DNA of 42,137 bases from Thermoflexia bacterium (GTDB taxonomy: Bacteria > Chloroflexota > Anaerolineae > B4-G1 > DUEL01): NCBI GenBank assembly GCA_011192125.1, contig DUEL01000002.1:7171-49307 (forward strand). The letters are read 5' to 3'. The notes below the pieces were generated by a model. The model was not told where the DNA came from. It worked only from the letters and a program-made list of their open reading frames with translations, and searched no databases. Positions within the stretch are counted from its first letter, which is position 1, and each line of letters starts with the position of its first letter. Shown piece by piece: positions 15,489-22,485 of the stretch. A program made the translations under genes and the position numbers.

Positions 15489-15518
15489 GGCCGGATAGAA
15501 CACCTGTTCTATCCGGCC
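15489..15518. promoter_or_regulatory. Perfect 30-bp palindromic operator, LexA/SOS-box-like core
   Basis: GGCCGGATAGAACA (15489-15502) and its exact complement TGTTCTATCCGGCC (15505-15518) are separated by CC. The core reads GAAC-ACCT-GTTC, which matches the GAAC-N4-GTTC core of Gram-positive-type LexA boxes. It directly follows the -10 element and ends 23 bases before the FtsK-like ATG. A terminator is unlikely because no T-run follows. A different palindrome-binding repressor is the main alternative. Confidence 0.7.
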
Positions 15519-15541
15519 AGTCGCGTTTATGGGAGGGGCCT

Positions 15542-16618
15542 ATGCGTGAGATGTTGGAGTATCAGGCGAATCGGATCGAGGCCGTGCTGGCACAACACCG
15601 GGTGCCGGGACGGGTGACCGGCGGGCGGGTGACTCCGCGCTGGATCCGGTTCCAGGTAATGCCGGCGATGGGAGCCCGCATCTCCCGCATCAAGAACCTG
15701 GCGGAGGAGCTGGCGGCAGCGCTGAACGCGCCCACCTGCCGGGTCGCCCGCCAGGGAGCGGCCGTGATGGTCGAAATCCCTCGTGACGATCCCAAGCCGG
15801 TCCGTCTCCTACCGCTGCTGCGCACCGTCGCCGATGTGCCGCCGGTGACGGCCGTGCTGGGGATCGACGACGAAGGGATCCCCCTCCTCATCCGCCTCCC
15901 CTCCCCCGACGTGGCGCACATCCTGGTAGCGGGGACGACGGGCAGCGGCAAGACGGCCCTACTGCGAACGATGGTCATCAGCCTGGCCCTGCGCCATCCC
16001 CGCCGGGGCCATCTGGCCCTGGTCCTGATCGACCCTAAGGGAGGGCGAGCGTTCGGCTGCTTCGAAAGGCTCCCCCACCTGGTTCGGCCGGTGGTGCGGG
16101 GGGCGGAGGAGGCGGTCGTGGCGCTGGAGGATCTAGTGCGGCTTATGGAGCGGCGGGATCGGACAGGGGACAGCCGCCCCCCGGTGGTGGTCTTCATCGA
16201 CGAGTTGGCCGATCTGATGATGGTGGGCGGCAGGGAGGCGGAGCGCTACCTGACGCGGCTGGTGCAGCGCGGGCGGGAGGCGGGCATCCACGTGGTGGCG
16301 GCGACGCAGAAGCCGACGTCGGCGGTGTTGGGAAGTTTAGTAACGGCGAACTTCCCGGTGCGGCTGGTGGGGAAGGTAGCGACGGCGCAGGACGCGCGGG
16401 TAGCCACCGGCTGGTCGGGCACGGGGGCAGAGCGGCTGACCGGGCGCGGCGACTTCATCGCCGTAGCCGAGGGACGGCTCTTCCGCTTCCAGGCCGCTTA
16501 CGTCTCTCCGGAAGAGGTGAGGGAACTGGTGGAGGGGATCCGCCAGCAGGCTATGCCGACCTCTGCGCTCGCCAGGGCCTATCTTCTCCCTCAAGCCGGA
16601 GAACCGGTGCCCGCCTGA
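15542..16618 (+). CDS. Minimal soluble FtsK/SpoIIIE-type ATPase
   Basis: With 358 residues this is far shorter than housekeeping FtsK (about 700 or more) and has no N-terminal membrane domain. Residues 1-110 resemble the FtsK alpha domain (RVTGGRVTPRWIRFQV). The motor shows Walker A GTTGSGKT (131-138), LIDPKGGRAFG, Walker B VVVFIDELADLM (215-226) and HVVAATQKPTSAVLGSLV, all intact. The C-terminal winged-helix gamma domain that reads KOPS-type sites is missing; the chain ends soon after YVSPEEVRELV. It may move or unwind double-stranded DNA at the membrane through a partner, or serve an integrative element. GGGAGGGGCCT precedes the ATG. A small membrane protein gene follows. A LexA-like box lies at the promoter; in E. 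coli ftsK is SOS-inducible. Confidence 0.9.
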   Translation: MREMLEYQANRIEAVLAQHRVPGRVTGGRVTPRWIRFQVMPAMGARISRIKNLAEELAAALNAPTCRVARQGAAVMVEIPRDDPKPVRLLPLLRTVADVPPVTAVLGIDDEGIPLLIRLPSPDVAHILVAGTTGSGKTALLRTMVISLALRHPRRGHLALVLIDPKGGRAFGCFERLPHLVRPVVRGAEEAVVALEDLVRLMERRDRTGDSRPPVVVFIDELADLMMVGGREAERYLTRLVQRGREAGIHVVAATQKPTSAVLGSLVTANFPVRLVGKVATAQDARVATGWSGTGAERLTGRGDFIAVAEGRLFRFQAAYVSPEEVRELVEGIRQQAMPTSALARAYLLPQAGEPVPA

Positions 16619-16657
16619 GGCCGTGGTGAAGTACGGTGGGAGGCAAAGGAGGGAAAG

Positions 16658-17104
16658 ATGATGCACGGCGGTCCGGATTACGGATTTTATGAGCCACCCC
16701 ACGGGGCTGGAGCAGGCGGCTCACGGCAGGGAGGGCGTACCCGGCTTTTCCTCGGGGCCGTCGTCATCGCTTTCGTCGTCACACTCGCGGTGATCATCGG
16801 CCAGCGCCTCAGCGACCAGGCCGTCGCCGTACTGGCCGGGGCTGTGTGTGGCGTGGGGGCCAGCATCCCCACCAGCCTGCTCATCGCCTGGGTTACCCGC
16901 CGCCGTCACGAGGCGCGTCCCGTCCAGCCACAGCAATCCACCTATCCGCCGGTGGTCGTCATCCAGTCCCCGCCGCACGCGGGTCAGCCAGCGCTGCCGC
17001 AGGGAGGGTATATGCCCCCTTACGTACAGCCGACGCCCCCCACCCCGCGAGAGTTCACCATCGTCGGCGAGGAAGAGGAACCGGCGTCCCGGGGGCACTG
17101 GTGA
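16658..17104 (+). CDS. Small two-helix membrane protein with proline-rich tail
   Basis: This is a 148-residue protein of unknown family. A glycine-rich N-terminus (MMHGGPDYGFYEPPHGAGAGG) precedes two membrane segments (about 31-47 and 52-80, FLGAVVIAFVVTLAVIIG and AVAVLAGAVCGVGASIP). The cytoplasmic or external tail is rich in proline and glutamine and ends in acidic residues (EFTIVGEEEEPASRGHW). AAGGAGGGAAAG precedes the ATG pair at 16658/16661. It starts 39 bases after the mini-FtsK stop. Because that ATPase lacks a membrane domain, this protein could be its membrane anchor, which is inference. Confidence 0.7.
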   Translation: MMHGGPDYGFYEPPHGAGAGGSRQGGRTRLFLGAVVIAFVVTLAVIIGQRLSDQAVAVLAGAVCGVGASIPTSLLIAWVTRRRHEARPVQPQQSTYPPVVVIQSPPHAGQPALPQGGYMPPYVQPTPPTPREFTIVGEEEEPASRGHW

Positions 17105-17155
17105 TCCCGGGGGTGAACCACAAGCGCAGGGAGACGGGACCCCGACGGCTTGCCG

Positions 17156-17188
17156 GCCTCCCGCAGGTTGCGGGAACCTGAGGGAGTC
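17156..17188. repeat. Palindromic repeat with CTCCCGCAGGTT arms, copy 1
   Basis: GCCTCCCGCAGGTT (17156-17169) and AACCTGAGGGAG (17175-17186) form a hairpin with one mismatch and a GCGGG loop. The same sequence recurs as a perfect palindrome at 30058-30089. It lies between the small membrane protein and the 102-residue gene. Confidence 0.75.
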
Positions 17189-17216
17189 CCCTTTCAAAAG
17201 TGAGGGAGGCGTACCG

Positions 17217-17525
17217 ATGGCCGAGATGAGAGAAGGGCTTCTCTGGTTCGACGATGATCCGAAGCGGAGCCTGGCCCAAAAGGTCGGGAGGGCGGTGCGG
17301 CGATACCGGCAGAAGTTTGGACGGCCCCCCAACGTCTGCTACGTCCATCCCTCCTTGCTGGACGGGAAGGTCCGCCGCGTGGACGGGGTGATGGTCCTGC
17401 CGCTCCCCTCGGTCCTGCGGCACCACTTCTGGGTGGGGGTGAAGGAAGTCAAGGGGCGGAACGGCCGGTCAGCCCGGCCACAAGGAGGTCGAGCGCGATC
17501 TCCGGCGACAGGTTCCCCTGCTTGA
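17217..17525 (+). CDS. Small uncharacterised protein (GLLWFDDDP / CYVHP)
   Basis: The 102-residue product begins MAEMREGLLWFDDDPKRSL and contains YRQKFGRPPNVCYVHPSLL and VLRHHFWVGVKEV. GTGAGGGAGGCGTACCG precedes the ATG. It is small, basic and soluble, with no known fold that I can name. I believe similar short proteins occur in Chloroflexota accessory regions beside FtsK-like genes, but could not check this. The last 25 residues (GRNGRSARPQGG and onward) are encoded antisense to the 3' end of holA, overlapping by 77 bases, and look like read-through rather than conserved sequence. The natural end may have been lost when the module was inserted here. Confidence 0.7.
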   Translation: MAEMREGLLWFDDDPKRSLAQKVGRAVRRYRQKFGRPPNVCYVHPSLLDGKVRRVDGVMVLPLPSVLRHHFWVGVKEVKGRNGRSARPQGGRARSPATGSPA

Positions 17526-18441
17526 TCTCCGCGTCCGTCGTCAGCAGGTGGCGGTAGATCTGCTCCAGTTGAGCCAGAGTGAAGTTGGTCGATTGGACGA
17601 AGAGTTTGCGCGCCGGATAGGGATGGAGTTTCAGGATGCGGGCGATCGTCGTGGCGCTTTCCCCCGCCCGGCGCAACTCCGCGACCTGGATGAGGAGTCG
17701 AAACTGACGGACAACCATCGCCAGGATCCCCATTGGGTGCTCTCCTCTGTCGAGGAGCCGCTGCAACGTTGAGGCCGCGGTCCGCCCATCCCGCCGCCCC
17801 AGCGCGTCCACCAGGTCGAACACCACGGCCTGCTGGACGTAAGGGACGAGGCGGGCGATGTCCTCCACCGTGATCTCCCGCTCGGAGCCAACGTAAGTGA
17901 CCAGTTTGAGGATCTCCTGGTCCAACAACCGCAGGTCGGAGCCGATCGCTTCGGCGAGCCGAGCGGCAGCCTGGGGGGCGATACGACCGCCGTGACGCCG
18001 CGCCCGCTGAGCGATCCACCGGGGCAGATCCCTGTCCGTAGGAGGGTCGAACCGGCGGACATAGCCACGGGGATGGCGCTGGGCCAGTTGGAGCATCGGG
18101 TGGTCGTCAGGAAGTGCGCAGTTTTCGACAAAGATCAACCGGGTCGTCTCCGGGAGCCGAGGGGCAAGTTCTAGGAGGCCCTCAAGGAACCGATCCCCCT
18201 TCCGCTGGAGGCGGCTTAGCAATCCTTCGACGATGACCAAACGGCGCTCGGCGAGAAACGGGATCGCCTCACAAGCGTTCCGGAGTTCGGTCAGGGTCAC
18301 TTTCTGACCATCGAAGACCGTCGTGTTCAGGTCGGCCACCCCACTATCGTCGAGCCGTTGGCGGAGTTCGGCCACCGTCTCGGCGCAGGTCAACTCATCG
18401 TCCCCGTGAAACACGTAGAAGGTGGGGGCCGGCTTGCTCAT
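17449..18441 (-). CDS. holA: DNA polymerase III subunit delta
   Basis: The 330-residue protein is the delta subunit, which opens the beta sliding clamp as part of the clamp loader. It begins TFYVFHGDDELTCAETVAEL, as in HolA, followed by NTTVFDGQKVTLTELRNACEAIPFLAERRLVIVEGL, then TTRLIFVENC in the degenerate AAA+ domain. The C-terminal collar domain includes AVVFDLVDALGRRDGRTAASTLQRLLDRGEHPMGILAMVVRQFRLL, the best family signature. GGAGG lies upstream of the ATG, which overlaps the DUF6391 stop by 4 bases. It ends the run of genes that starts with dnaX, so clamp-loader subunits tau and delta would be made from one transcript. Its 3' end overlaps a gene on the opposite strand. Confidence 0.92.
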   Translation of the reverse strand: MSKPAPTFYVFHGDDELTCAETVAELRQRLDDSGVADLNTTVFDGQKVTLTELRNACEAIPFLAERRLVIVEGLLSRLQRKGDRFLEGLLELAPRLPETTRLIFVENCALPDDHPMLQLAQRHPRGYVRRFDPPTDRDLPRWIAQRARRHGGRIAPQAAARLAEAIGSDLRLLDQEILKLVTYVGSEREITVEDIARLVPYVQQAVVFDLVDALGRRDGRTAASTLQRLLDRGEHPMGILAMVVRQFRLLIQVAELRRAGESATTIARILKLHPYPARKLFVQSTNFTLAQLEQIYRHLLTTDAEIKQGNLSPEIALDLLVAGLTGRSAP

Positions 18442-18947
18442 TCCTCCCTCACCCGGACGCGATGGACGACCAGCGCACCTCGCTCCTCGCGGACGACTCC
18501 GGCAATGCGCAGCGAGCCCACGTCGGGATCGGTGGTGACCAGAACCTGGAGGAGGAGCCCCATCCGCTGGCCCAGCAGCGTCCCCACCGTGGCGACCAGG
18601 ATAACCATGGGGAGTCGACTCAGCCACTCCTTCCACCCCTGGCGACGGGGGGTCAACACGGCGAAGGCTCCCAACCCCGCCATCGCACCGGCGGCCACGA
18701 AGTTGGTCCCACAAGCCGGATGGAGCGCCAGGTTGCGCTGGCCCGCCCGCAGCCGCTTCAGCGCGTGCTGCGCCGCCAGCAGCACTCCCTCCGTCGGCAG
18801 GTTGCCGTAGAGGACGAACCCATCCAGGGTGGACCGCCCCACCACCCTCAGGTTGGGATACCGTTGGCTGAGGACGTGGATCGTCGCATGCTCCAGCGCG
18901 TGGTGTCGCCGGAGCCGGTGGACCAGCGAGAAGATCGGCACAGGCAT
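18438..18947 (-). CDS. DUF6391 family membrane protein
   Basis: A 169-residue protein with the signature HRLRRHHALEHATIHVLSQRYPNLRVVGRST near the N-terminus, NLALHPACGTNFVAAGAMAGLGAF, and two membrane segments between about 95 and 145. The His-rich HHALEHATIH and HPACGTN motifs are conserved-looking and might bind a metal. The ATG at 18947 was chosen because AGGAGGAGG lies 6-14 bases upstream; a GTG nine codons earlier overlaps the sortase stop but has a poorer site. It overlaps holA as ATGA. The function of the family is unknown. Confidence 0.8.
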   Translation of the reverse strand: MPVPIFSLVHRLRRHHALEHATIHVLSQRYPNLRVVGRSTLDGFVLYGNLPTEGVLLAAQHALKRLRAGQRNLALHPACGTNFVAAGAMAGLGAFAVLTPRRQGWKEWLSRLPMVILVATVGTLLGQRMGLLLQVLVTTDPDVGSLRIAGVVREERGALVVHRVRVREE

Positions 18948-18970
18948 CTTGAACCTCCTCCTGCTCGCCG

Positions 18971-19744
18971 TCACTTGGCCTCCGATGGGACGACCTCTAT
19001 CGGCTTGGCGATGACGATGAGCCGATACCGGAGACTGCCATAAGGATGGCAGGTGACCAGCGTCACCCGTTCGTCCTGGGTAGGCTGAATGTACCGGGCG
19101 TTGGCCAGGCGTACCTCCAGCGGCTGCCCCGCCTCGGGCAGGATCAGCACCTCATCCACCTCGTACACGAAGACGCGGCTGTTTGAATAAAGGAAGATCC
19201 GGTCTCCCGGCTGGACCCGATAGAGATCGCGAAAGACCTCCCCGTGGGTGGTGTTGTGGCCGTTGAGGACCGTGTTACCCGGGACGCCCAGGGGGGCGGA
19301 ACCCTGGTGCCAGCCTGCGGCTCGCATCGGCGGGACCTGCCACACGGCTTGCTGAACCCCTCCCACGTCCACCACCTCCCACGTCGTGGTGACCACCGGC
19401 GCGTCCAACCCGATGGCAGGGATCACAATGCGGGTAGGAGGATACCCCTCCGGCACAGGAGTGGGCGTTGGGGGGGGAGGGGCCACAGGGGCAAGGTCCT
19501 CATCCGGCTCGAAGGAAGGGAGGAACGCCGGTGGGGCGGGCGGATCCGGCGGATCGGACGACGGAAGCGACGCGGGCTGAAAAAGCGCGGTGGCCTCCGG
19601 CTGGGCGGTGGGGTGTGCGGCGATGGACACATAGGGGACGAGGCCCGGGTTCATCATCGCCCCGCCTGCCAGAAGGAGGAGCAGTCCCAACATAACCAGA
19701 AGGGTGCTCAGCAGGCCTCTCGGGGAGGATTGGGAGTCGAACAT
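18971..19744 (-). CDS. Sortase (class E-like transpeptidase)
   Basis: The 257-residue protein has a membrane anchor at about 11-30 and a long proline-rich extracellular linker (about 55-100). The sortase beta-barrel follows from IVIPAIGLDAPVV. The catalytic triad is visible: H163 in LNGHNTTHG, C232 in TLVTCHPYGSLRYR and R239. The TLxTC form with a single N-terminal anchor resembles class E or F enzymes. Sortases cut a C-terminal sorting signal on exported proteins and join them to the cell surface. No classical LPxTG protein is encoded in the window. AGGAGGAAGGAG precedes the ATG, and the gene follows the peptidase stop by 11 bases. Confidence 0.9.
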   Translation of the reverse strand: MFDSQSSPRGLLSTLLVMLGLLLLLAGGAMMNPGLVPYVSIAAHPTAQPEATALFQPASLPSSDPPDPPAPPAFLPSFEPDEDLAPVAPPPPTPTPVPEGYPPTRIVIPAIGLDAPVVTTTWEVVDVGGVQQAVWQVPPMRAAGWHQGSAPLGVPGNTVLNGHNTTHGEVFRDLYRVQPGDRIFLYSNSRVFVYEVDEVLILPEAGQPLEVRLANARYIQPTQDERVTLVTCHPYGSLRYRLIVIAKPIEVVPSEAK

Positions 19745-19755
19745 CTCCTTCCTCC

Positions 19756-21363
19756 TCATGGGGTCGAGGGGGACCAGGCGGAGACCCACGCCGCGAAGGG
19801 TTCGGGGGTCAGGGGACGTCCGGTCGCGTACTCGACCAGGGCCCGCCAGTCCAGCCGTGCGCCGGGGGACAGGACGCGCTCGATCAGGAAGGCACCGGCC
19901 TCTGGTGAGCCCACCAGCCCGCCAAACCGTTCGTCGATAAGGCTTTCCAGCTGGGAGGCCAGGAGTTCGCCGAGGATATAGTTGTGGTAATAGACAGGAG
20001 CGAGGGCGACGTGGTACTTGGCCGCCCAGTCCGGCGCGCGTCGCCCTTTCGGCCGGGTGAGCAACTGGAACCGCTCCTTGAGATCCCACCAGAGGGCATC
20101 CAGGTCCTGATCCGGATCGGCGTAGAAAGCCCGCTCAAAGTGGACCATCACCAGCGCCCAGCGAACAAAGACCAGGGAGTTGAGCCGCTCCTGCTGGGCC
20201 AGCCCGCCTGCCAGGCGGTCGACCTCTTCGTCCGAGAGGCCCAGCACCTCGCGCAGCCAATGGGCCTTGCGAACCTGGCGACCCATCAGGATCGCCACCG
20301 CCTCGGTGGTGAAGGTGTGGGCCGGTCGACGCAGCAGCCAGGGAAGGTGGCGGTCGATGTACTTATCGTAGACGGCGTGCCCCAGTTCATGCAACAGCGT
20401 CACCATCCACCGCTCGATGGGCCGGAGGTTGGCAAGGATCCGGATATCCCCCTTCCGATCCACGTCCATACAGAAGGCGTGCTGGTTCTTCCCCTCCCGC
20501 TCATAGAGGTCGGATCGAGCCAGAATGTCATCGACCTCCATTCCGATGTCCTCGCAGGTCCGCCGGGCCAGTTCCTCCAGGTCCTTCCCCTCCAAAAAGG
20601 GGCTCAGGTCCAGGTCAGAATCCGCGGGGGCCTGCTGGAAGAAGGGGTCGCTGTAATGCCAGGGCCGGAGTTGCTCGGGGGCAACCCCGAAGCGGTCCGC
20701 CAGCCGCCGATCCAGCCATCCCTTCGCCCTGCGGAAAGGTTCTTCCGTCCGCTCCGCCAGCCGGTCCAGCAGATCGAACAGCTCATCAGGATCCAGTTCC
20801 TGACCGGCGAGGGAGAGGTGATAGTAGTCGGGGAAGCCCAACCGGCGGGCACCCTCGTTGCGGAGGCGGGCCAGTTCCCGAACCCGGTCGGCGATGCGGC
20901 CGCCGATCTCCTTGCTGGCCTCCCACGCCTCCTGCCGGAGTCCCGAATCGACCTCCTCCCGCAGGATGGCGAGGATGTCGTTGTCGGAGACGGGTTTCCC
21001 CTGGACCTGCGGGCGGTAGTTGACCATCTCCGCCCGGACCTCTTTCTCGATCTGGGTCAGCCGGTCGATGACCTGGGGGTCCCGTTGACCGACCAGATAG
21101 CGCAGGTAGAGCCGCTCCAGTTGGCGAGCCAGGAGAGGGTCGTCCGGGGGCGTGCGGCGGAACTCGGCCAACCGTCGGAACGGCTCCGGCTGCGCATAGA
21201 GCCGCATCACCTCAGCGCTGAGCCGGGCCGCCTCCTCCTGGGCCTCCGGCTTGCCGGTCGTGTGGGCCTCCCATTGGGCCAGCGCGTTGGCCTTGAACAG
21301 CGGCTCGGCCACCGCGACGTGTTCGCAGATCAACGCTTCCAACTCATTCCTTGCATCCTGCAT
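19756..21363 (-). CDS. Zinc metallopeptidase of the M2/M3 group (gluzincin)
   Basis: This 535-residue, mostly helical protein contains the zinc motif HELGH (325-329), with the third ligand probably E354 in FTTEAVAI. The helical scaffold and the C-terminal YYHNYILGELLASQLE are typical of the M2 (peptidyl-dipeptidase A) and M3 (oligoendopeptidase) families; I favour M2-like but cannot separate them by eye. No signal peptide is seen, so it likely trims peptides in the cytoplasm. It lies between recR and the sortase gene on the same strand, 18 bases after recR. A possible alternative is an M32-type carboxypeptidase, less likely from the motif spacing. Confidence 0.85.
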   Translation of the reverse strand: MQDARNELEALICEHVAVAEPLFKANALAQWEAHTTGKPEAQEEAARLSAEVMRLYAQPEPFRRLAEFRRTPPDDPLLARQLERLYLRYLVGQRDPQVIDRLTQIEKEVRAEMVNYRPQVQGKPVSDNDILAILREEVDSGLRQEAWEASKEIGGRIADRVRELARLRNEGARRLGFPDYYHLSLAGQELDPDELFDLLDRLAERTEEPFRRAKGWLDRRLADRFGVAPEQLRPWHYSDPFFQQAPADSDLDLSPFLEGKDLEELARRTCEDIGMEVDDILARSDLYEREGKNQHAFCMDVDRKGDIRILANLRPIERWMVTLLHELGHAVYDKYIDRHLPWLLRRPAHTFTTEAVAILMGRQVRKAHWLREVLGLSDEEVDRLAGGLAQQERLNSLVFVRWALVMVHFERAFYADPDQDLDALWWDLKERFQLLTRPKGRRAPDWAAKYHVALAPVYYHNYILGELLASQLESLIDERFGGLVGSPEAGAFLIERVLSPGARLDWRALVEYATGRPLTPEPFAAWVSAWSPSTP

Positions 21364-21381
21364 CTTACATCCTATGCCCTG

Positions 21382-21981
21382 TTATATTTCACGCCGCCCC
21401 TCCAGCGCGTTAGCGAGGGTGATCTGATCAGCATACTCCAGGTCCCCGCCGACGGGGAGCCCTCGCCCCAACCGGGTGATCCGCACCCCCAGAGGGCGCA
21501 ACTTGGAGACCAGATAGGCGGCGGTGTAGTCCCCCTCGCTGGTGGGGTTGGTCGCCAGGATGACCTCCCTTACCTCGCCGGTCCGCACCCGCTGGAGCAA
21601 CTCCGCGATGCGCAGGTCCTCGGCGAAGACCCCCTCAATAGGAGCCAGCGCCCCGTGGAGGACATGGTAGAGGCCGTGGTACTGCTCCGTCCGCTCGATG
21701 GCAAGCACGTCCAGCGGCTCCTCCACCACACAGATGGTCGAACGGTCCCGCCCGGGATCGCTGCAGATAGGACAGGGATCCTCCTCAGTGATGTTGAAAC
21801 AGATGGAGCAGAAACGGGTCTTCTCCTTCAGATCGCGTAGGGCCTCGGCGAGGCGCACGGGCAGGTCGGACTCGGCCCGCAGGAGGAAGAAGGTCAGCCG
21901 GGAGGCCGTCTTCGGGCCGATCCCCGGCAGTTCCGACAACGTCTCTATCAACCGCTCCACCGACGGCGGCATCGCGCCCAT
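21382..21981 (-). CDS. recR: Recombination protein RecR
   Basis: The 199-residue protein has the standard RecR layout: a helix-hairpin-helix (LSELPGIGPKTASRLTFFLL), a C4 zinc finger (C58, C61, C70, C73 in CSICFNITEEDPCPIC), a Toprim domain beginning ICVVEEPLDVLAIE, and the C-terminal Walker B-like PLGVRITRLGRGLPVGGDLEYAD. RecR forms a ring with RecO and RecF and loads RecA onto gapped DNA. AAGGAGCGAG precedes the ATG; a second ATG three codons later is possible. It follows ybaB by 46 bases, in the conserved dnaX-ybaB-recR order. Confidence 0.98.
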   Translation of the reverse strand: MGAMPPSVERLIETLSELPGIGPKTASRLTFFLLRAESDLPVRLAEALRDLKEKTRFCSICFNITEEDPCPICSDPGRDRSTICVVEEPLDVLAIERTEQYHGLYHVLHGALAPIEGVFAEDLRIAELLQRVRTGEVREVILATNPTSEGDYTAAYLVSKLRPLGVRITRLGRGLPVGGDLEYADQITLANALEGRREI

Positions 21982-22027
21982 CTCGCTCCTTCGCTCCCTG
22001 CTCCTTGCTTCCCCGCCTCCCCGCTCC

Positions 22028-22384
22028 CTACCCCAACAACCCTCCCATCAACCCGCCGAGCCCCCCCGTCACCTCATTCATCTTCTCCGCCGCCGCCTGC
22101 TCGACCTGCTCCAGCCCCTGATTCACGGCAGCGACGATGAGGTCCTGCAACATCTCGACGTCCTCCGGATCGACCACCTCAGGCTGGATGGTGATGGACT
22201 GTACCCGGCGGTCGCCGGAGACGACGGCGGTGACCGCCCCCCCGCCGGCGGTAGCGGTGACGGTCATCGCGGCGATCTCCTCCTGTGCTTTCAGCAGGTT
22301 CTCCTGAAGGCTCTGCAACTGCTTGAGCATCCCCGCCTGACCGGGGATGCCTCCTATCATTCGACGCTTTCCTCTCTTTGCCAT
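22028..22384 (-). CDS. ybaB: YbaB/EbfC nucleoid-associated protein
   Basis: A 118-residue DNA-binding protein with the family core GMLKQLQSLQENLLKAQEEIAAMTVTATAGGGAVTAVVSGDRRVQSITI and DPEDVEMLQDLIVAAVNQGLEQVEQAAAEKM. It forms a dimer that coats DNA with little sequence preference. The basic start MAKRGKRRMIGGIPGQ is a little longer than in E. coli. The C-terminus is glycine-rich (GGLGGLMGGLLG). It lies between dnaX and recR, its usual place. The start at 22384 is preceded by GGAAGATGG; a later ATG (MIGG) is a weaker option. Confidence 0.95.
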   Translation of the reverse strand: MAKRGKRRMIGGIPGQAGMLKQLQSLQENLLKAQEEIAAMTVTATAGGGAVTAVVSGDRRVQSITIQPEVVDPEDVEMLQDLIVAAVNQGLEQVEQAAAEKMNEVTGGLGGLMGGLLG

Positions 22385-22406
22385 CTTCCTCTCCCAGACC
22401 GGTTTT

Positions 22407-22485
22407 CACCGCAGGGGCGCGGCGAACGCAGGGGTTCTCTCTCAAACCTGAGAGACCTCCGTACCCTCCGCGTCTCTGCGGTTAT
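22407..22485. repeat. Dispersed palindromic repeat, copy 2, running into the end of dnaX
   Basis: The left arm CACCGCAGGGGCGCGGCG (from 22407) pairs with CTCCGCGTCTCTGCGGT (22466-22482). The right arm lies inside the reading frame of dnaX and encodes its last dozen or so residues, while the left arm is in the dnaX-ybaB gap. Confidence 0.8.

Noticed and set aside
15489..15518. The 30-bp palindrome as an intrinsic terminator of the DUF92 gene
   Set aside because: It follows a -35/-10 promoter at exact spacing and has no T-run after it.
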